A stretch of 9,778 bases of DNA from Nitrososphaerales archaeon TH5894 (lineage in GTDB: Archaea > Thermoproteota > Nitrososphaeria > Nitrososphaerales > Nitrososphaeraceae). Under the pieces are notes generated by a model. It was not told the DNA's origin, made no database searches, and saw only the letters and a program-made list of their open reading frames with translations. The stretch is from NCBI GenBank assembly GCA_014523485.1, contig JAATVK010000280.1:1-9778 (forward strand), given 5' to 3'. This document shows positions 6,404 to 9,778 of this stretch, piece by piece. Within the stretch, counting starts at the first letter, position 1; every line of letters starts with the position of its first letter. Position numbers and translations under genes: made by a program.

Positions 6404-7036
6404 TTGAAAAATAAAACAAAAATAATAATAGGCATTATCATTGCAGCAATAGTAATTCCTATTGGCATTTATACTATTTCACCTTTATTCATAAATACTG
6501 AGATAAATGAACCACTTCCTACACTACTAAGTAGCGAATCACCCATAGGTTTTGAGAAGTTTATGGCAATGACAGAGAATGAAAAACTTGATGCTGCAAA
6601 AAATATGACTGTTAAAGAAAAAGACATGATAATGAAAATGGCAGCAGAAGAACAAGATACAACTATAAATGAAACCATGACCATAATTATTAACCACAGT
6701 ACACAAAATACAGGTTTAATAGGTGATTTTATGGGAGTTAATGACGGGATACATAATGCAGAAGGTAAAGTAAAAATATTGAGATTATCAGATGAATCTC
6801 AAATAGTACGACTAGAAGACTTTAGATCTACTAATGGACCGGACGTTCATCTCTATCTAGCTATTGATAAACAAGCAAGTGATTTTATAGATCTTGGTAG
6901 ACTCAAAGCAAATATTGGCAATCAGAACTACCAAATACCTCTAGATACAGATTTTAACAAATACAAATATGTTTTAATATGGTGTCAACCATTTTCAGTA
7001 TTGTTTGGTAGTGCTCAACTAAGTTCAGCAATATAG
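6404..7036 (+). CDS. Membrane-anchored DM13-domain protein
   Basis: This 210-residue protein begins with Lys-rich residues and one membrane helix (about 8-26) that acts as an uncleaved anchor or signal; the rest faces outside. A helical, Met/Glu/Lys-rich spacer (about 45-95) precedes a C-terminal DM13 domain (about 104-208). Its hallmarks are GDFMGVNDGIHNAEGKVKIL, a beta strand with LEDFRSTNGPDVHLYLA, the DLGRLKANIGNQNYQIP segment, and a strand ending VLIWCQPFSVLFGSA with the conserved Cys. DM13 has been proposed to act in electron transfer through that Cys; this is a prediction for the family. Archaeal members are commonly extracytoplasmic. TTG 6404 is needed because the next ATG (codon 53) would lose the anchor. 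It stands alone with its own TATA box. Confidence 0.88.
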   Translation: MKNKTKIIIGIIIAAIVIPIGIYTISPLFINTEINEPLPTLLSSESPIGFEKFMAMTENEKLDAAKNMTVKEKDMIMKMAAEEQDTTINETMTIIINHSTQNTGLIGDFMGVNDGIHNAEGKVKILRLSDESQIVRLEDFRSTNGPDVHLYLAIDKQASDFIDLGRLKANIGNQNYQIPLDTDFNKYKYVLIWCQPFSVLFGSAQLSSAI

Positions 7037-7305
7037 ATCAATGTATTCAATCATGAAATACTATTTGATTAATTTAAATTCTAGTAATGATGTTGATCAC
7101 TGAATCGTGTTCATTTTAACTTTCTTAGACAAGTACTTTTTTTGGATTCATTTAAATTTACCTTTTCAAATAGATGATTTTATAATGTTATATAGTATTT
7201 TTATATACTTATTTTTCCAAATTTAGTTTAAAAGATTACTACTATAGGCGTATATTAATTATCTTTTCTGTTAGATTATTCTATCCTAGATATTATATTA
7301 TTCTT

Positions 7306-7656
7306 CTACTGGGAAGGATCATTAGAATGGTGTCCAATTATAACATCTCCTTTAATTATAAGACAGCATGCACATTTTTGTTGTAAACAAATATTTGTTT
7401 CTTTGTGTTTACAAATTAGACATATACATGCCTGTGTTGTATTAACATATAATTCTCTTGTTTTTTGCTTCTCATTTCTTATATCGAGATATAACCATAA
7501 TGCAATCAATGATAAGCCAATTACTGTTATGATAAGAAATACTCTTATGCCAGATCCTATTGCAAGCAAGAATATACCGAATATTATTATGACAAGACCA
7601 TATATCAATAGCCAAAGTGGGGGGTGACGATTATTAACATTCAATTCGTCTATCAA
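7306..7656 (-). CDS. Small two-TM membrane protein with a Cys/His-rich tail
   Basis: The 116-residue product has two membrane helices (about 14-33 and 38-57) joined by a short Gly-Ser-Gly turn, then a charged stretch and a tail with seven cysteines: Cys77, 79, 82, 90, 95, 97 and 98, plus His84, His109 and His110. The spacing (CxCxxC, C, CxCC) suggests metal binding, probably zinc, in the cytoplasm, since both termini would lie on the same side. I do not recognise a named family. The start is TTG; the frame holds no other Met, and the ATG at 7660 is out of frame. A TATA-like element at 7677-7686 sits at leaderless distance. The 74-codon frame on the other strand is a shadow. Confidence 0.75.
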   Translation of the reverse strand: MIDELNVNNRHPPLWLLIYGLVIIIFGIFLLAIGSGIRVFLIITVIGLSLIALWLYLDIRNEKQKTRELYVNTTQACICLICKHKETNICLQQKCACCLIIKGDVIIGHHSNDPSQ

Positions 7657-7959
7657 CCATTATTTTCAAAGTCAATAATATATTTTTGTTGCTAATGCTA
7701 CTCCTATTATAGAATAAGAGAAAATTTTCATCATTGATTGTTCAGGCTATGACAAATAAATTGAAGTAAATTAATAGGTAGAATAATTTTCAATATTCAA
7801 TATAATTCCTAAAAGATAAAAAATTTATTTATTCAATAAAGGCTAATTACTAGTAATAATCTGAATAATCTTCTCTTACTCAGTAGAATTTGTTTAAATT
7901 AATCATTATAAAAGTTCTCAAAATTTACTAAAAGATTTACAACAACCGCCGCTAATATC
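7657..7959. other. 303-nt gap, promoter of the Cys-rich membrane protein
   Basis: No gene is visible. The right edge near 7940-7960 has the only GC-richer patch (around 7946-7955). The left edge holds the minus-strand TATA box (7677-7686). A 10-bp palindrome, TTACTAGTAA, lies near 7848. Confidence 0.5.
7677..7686 (-). promoter_or_regulatory. TATA box of the Cys-rich membrane protein gene
   Basis: On the minus strand AAATATATTA is centred about 25 nt before TTG 7656, which predicts a leaderless transcript. Confidence 0.45.
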
Positions 7960-8505
7960 TCATTTATTTTGTCTTATTATTTTTTCATAAAAACTGTCTA
8001 TGAATCGTATCAAATGTTGATTTGTATTTTGTTCATTTTTACGAATATAATAATAAAGTTCCTCAGTAGCAGCATGATAGTCTATTCCTATATTTTGTGC
8101 TATTTGTAATGAAATTGATGATAAAAGTAATTTACGCAATAGTATATCTGGCCCATAATTTGATAAATCAGTTGATATCTCTTCTAAAAAGTTCTTAAAA
8201 TTTGAATCAATATATCGATCTTTAGCTTCTCTTGTTTTTATTGAAAAAGTAACGCCCATCATTCTTTGTTTCATATGAATAGTTTCTACCATTTCAATAA
8301 AGAGATCATTTAGTTTTGAATCTTTGGAAAGAATCTCTGATAATAGCTCTGAAGCATCTTGTTCACTTATCTGCATTTTATTAACTAAAGTAAATAAGAC
8401 ATGACAGGCAGCACATCCATTTTCTTTAACTTTGGAAGAGTTAGAATCTATTTGATGTATTTCTTGTAAAATTATTGATTTTGCTATTTCTTCTTCTTTT
8501 GACAT
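7960..8505 (-). CDS. Hypothetical soluble protein with a CxxCH motif
   Basis: I do not recognise this family. The frame opens at TTG 8511 (183 residues); I prefer ATG two codons later at 8505 (181 residues), followed by Ser-Lys-Glu-Glu-Glu. The protein is largely helical and charged, has no signal peptide or membrane segment, and so is probably cytoplasmic. Numbered from the TTG, Cys33 and Cys36 with His37 (GCAACH) form a CxxCH motif, which is the sequence of c-type haem sites; but without export haem attachment is unlikely, and a metal or redox role is a guess. These are its only two cysteines. The gene is transcribed away from the GNAT gene and appears to share a symmetrical TATA element with it (8538-8549). 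Confidence 0.75.
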   Translation of the reverse strand: MSKEEEIAKSIILQEIHQIDSNSSKVKENGCAACHVLFTLVNKMQISEQDASELLSEILSKDSKLNDLFIEMVETIHMKQRMMGVTFSIKTREAKDRYIDSNFKNFLEEISTDLSNYGPDILLRKLLLSSISLQIAQNIGIDYHAATEELYYYIRKNEQNTNQHLIRFIDSFYEKIIRQNK

Positions 8506-8537
8506 TACCAATTAGTTTGATTGATCATAATTGAAAA

Positions 8538-8549
8538 GTATAACTATAC
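8538..8549. promoter_or_regulatory. Symmetrical TATA element between divergent genes
   Basis: GTATAACTATAC is palindromic except at its two central bases. Its centre is about 38 nt from each gene's preferred start (8505 minus, 8582 plus), so one TATA-like box could serve both directions with short leaders of about 12 nt. Other AT-rich TATA-like runs at 8557-8566 and 8571-8577 lie too close to 8582 for the plus gene. Confidence 0.45.
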
Positions 8550-8581
8550 ATTTATTTCTATAAAAAAATTCTATAAATTAT

Positions 8582-9187
8582 GTGCTAACAATTGAACGAA
8601 TATCTCTAGTGGGAAAATATATCATACTACGACCACCATCAATTGAAGATATAGACGGTCTTTCTATTGCAGCTAAAGATGGCAAAATATGGAATAATTC
8701 TTTTACTCAATTTCCTAATGCAAGTGAAATATCAAACTATATACAGGAATTGTTAGATTTATGCTCAAATGGAATAATTTTGCCATTTATAACAATAGAT
8801 AAAGCTTCTAGTACAACTGTTGGCACTACTCGTTATCTCAACATTGACTAAGAAAATCATCGACTTGAAACAGGACATACTTGGAGAGCAAAATCTTGGA
8901 GAAAAACATATGTTAAAACTGAAGCCAAATTCTTGATGCTACAACATGCATTTGAAAAACTAGGATGTATAGCTGTAGAAATTCGTACTGATGCTCTCAA
9001 TACAATTTCACGTCAAGCAATTCAAAATTTAGGAGCTCAACAAGATGGAATATTACGTCGCCATAAGATAATGAGAGATGGAAGGATAAGAGATACAGTT
9101 TGTTACAGTATTATAAAACCAGAATGGAAACAGGTAAAAGAAAATTTAATAAAAAAATTATTTAAATATAATACCCAAGACAAATAA
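8582..9187 (+). pseudogene. RimJ/RimL-like GNAT acetyltransferase interrupted by an in-frame TAA
   Basis: From GTG 8582 the frame runs 89 codons to TAA 8849-8851, then continues in the same frame for 111 codons to the stop at 9185-9187. Together they make a full-length (about 200 residues) GNAT of the RimJ/RimL type, which transfers acetyl from acetyl-CoA to amino groups. Landmarks are YIILRPPSIEDIDGL (13-27), GTTRYLNID just before the TAA, TEAKFLMLQHAFEKLGC after it, VEIRTDALNTISRQAIQNLGA and the GILRRHKIMRDGRIRDTV tail. The TAA stands where relatives normally have a coding residue (NIDxEN). The nearby ETGHTWRAKSW differs from the usual EIGWTWYAPSW, so other drift is present. Both halves lack full function if translated separately. 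A sequencing error is the alternative. Confidence 0.9.
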
Positions 9188-9437
9188 TGCTAGGTTAAAT
9201 TTAAATAATTATTCTCATCAAAATTATTTCATTGAATGATTGAGTAATGATATCTTTATTATTTATTATTAATGGATATATAATAAATTAAATATAAATT
9301 GATTATGAGTAAATACCAGCATTGAACATGTAACCTAAAGAATAATATTGTATTGATTGTGGTTGTGGTAATATTATATGTCCAAATTACGTTAAATTTT
9401 AAAAATTACGAATAAGTGTCGATAGAATAGTCTTTAT

Positions 9438-9778
9438 TTATTCTTCTTCATCTAATACATATTCATATTCATTTCCATATTCGCCAGAGTCATCAGTGTA
9501 TTCATATCCATATTGGTCATCATAGATACTGTCGTTATCGGACTCTTTATATCCATCGTCTTTTTTATCGTCCTTTTTATTATCTCTGCTGTCATCCTTA
9601 TATTCATCTTTTTTGTCATCTCGGTTGTTATCTTTGCTGTCATCATAGTCGTTATTGTTATTGTTGTTATAGTAGTTCTCATATTCGTTGGAATAACTTT
9701 GGTATTCATTATTGTCGTTATAATAATTATTATTATTGTAATTGTTGTTATGTTTAGGTTCTATTGTTAGATAATATG
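9438..9778 (-). CDS. C-terminal part of an acidic Asn/Asp/Lys/Tyr-rich low-complexity protein (runs off the window)
   Basis: On the minus strand a frame is open from the window edge to TAA 9438-9440, giving about 112 codons with no start inside the window. From N to C it has an Asn/Tyr-rich part (HNNNYNNNNYY), then a Ser/Tyr/Glu/Asn part, a Lys/Asp/Arg-rich part with two copies of a 16- to 17-residue repeat, and a Tyr/Glu/Gly-rich acidic tail ending in DEEE. There is no fold, membrane segment or catalytic motif. Biased but sensible composition, absence of stops and the repeat pattern favour this frame over two shorter open frames in the same DNA (minus 9452-9709, plus 9513-9770), whose translations are implausible (Thr/Met-rich or almost pure Ile/Val). 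It may be a disordered, possibly surface or matrix-like protein; the function is unknown. Confidence 0.7.
   Translation of the reverse strand, partial: YYLTIEPKHNNNYNNNNYYNDNNEYQSYSNEYENYYNNNNNNDYDDSKDNNRDDKKDEYKDDSRDNKKDDKKDDGYKESDNDSIYDDQYGYEYTDDSGEYGNEYEYVLDEEE
9546..9644 (-). repeat. Two tandem 16- to 17-codon repeats in the low-complexity protein
   Basis: Unit one (9597-9644, 48 bases) decodes to DDSKDNNRDDKKDEYK and unit two (9546-9596, 51 bases) to DDSRDNKKDDKKDDGYK. They differ mostly by silent or similar-residue changes plus one extra Gly codon, which supports the chosen reading frame. Confidence 0.8.

Noticed and set aside
9346..9402. Cys-rich snippet (CIDCGCGNIICP) before a TAA
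   Set aside because: Looks like part of a zinc ribbon, but stops precede it directly and there is no start; too short to call.
9513..9770. Ile/Val-rich plus-strand frame resembling a membrane protein
   Set aside because: Artefact of the opposite strand's Asp/Asn/Lys codons (GAT, AAT, AAC, GAC read in reverse).

Overview
This is AT-rich DNA (roughly 70% A+T by eye) that is clearly archaeal. It encodes a transcription factor B (TFB) with a zinc ribbon and two cyclin folds, archaeal-type TATA boxes 25-30 nt upstream of starts, and several small families typical of ammonia-oxidising Nitrososphaeria (Thaumarchaeota): an ArnR1/HTH_45-like winged helix, single-domain CheY-like receivers, a membrane-anchored DM13 protein and a CxxC/CxH small zinc protein. 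A Nitrososphaera/Nitrosocosmicus-like organism is my best guess. No core operon, rRNA, tRNA, CRISPR array or transposase is visible. The window looks like an accessory region with many short, mostly monocistronic genes, wide spacers and much gene decay.

Layout. 1-520: a repeated 5' element followed by an intact winged-helix regulator. 519-1024: no convincing gene. 1025-1435: small zinc-binding protein, followed by a long pyrimidine tract. 1684-1917: response-regulator remnant without its N-terminus, convergent with the TFB gene (1927-2925, minus). 3209-3438: second copy of the 5' element with a dead copy of the winged-helix gene. 3480-4115: VTT/DedA-like membrane protein. 4131-4537 (minus): frameshifted and truncated Nramp transporter. 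4694-5007: response-regulator pseudogene broken by a 17-bp tandem duplication. 5380-5766: intact single-domain response regulator. 5767-6403: long gap with an ORF remnant. 6404-7036: DM13 protein. 7306-7656 (minus): two-TM protein with a Cys-rich tail. 7960-8505 (minus): CxxCH protein of unknown function, divergent from a RimJ/RimL-like GNAT gene interrupted by one in-frame TAA (8582-9187). 9438-9778 (minus): C-terminus of a low-complexity Asp/Asn/Lys/Tyr-rich protein that runs off the window.

How they fit together. There is no evident pathway. The theme is regulation (TFB paralogue, winged helix, receivers) and envelope/redox or metal proteins (DM13, VTT, Cys-rich membrane protein, Nramp relic). 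Five genes with a good TATA box at the expected distance begin with TTG and have no usable ATG, which suggests that leaderless or short-leader TTG initiation is normal here. At least five genes are broken, so the region is probably a site of duplication and decay. I found no strong case for an undescribed defence or mobile system. The best leads are the duplicated 5' element, the divergent TFB and the low-complexity edge protein.
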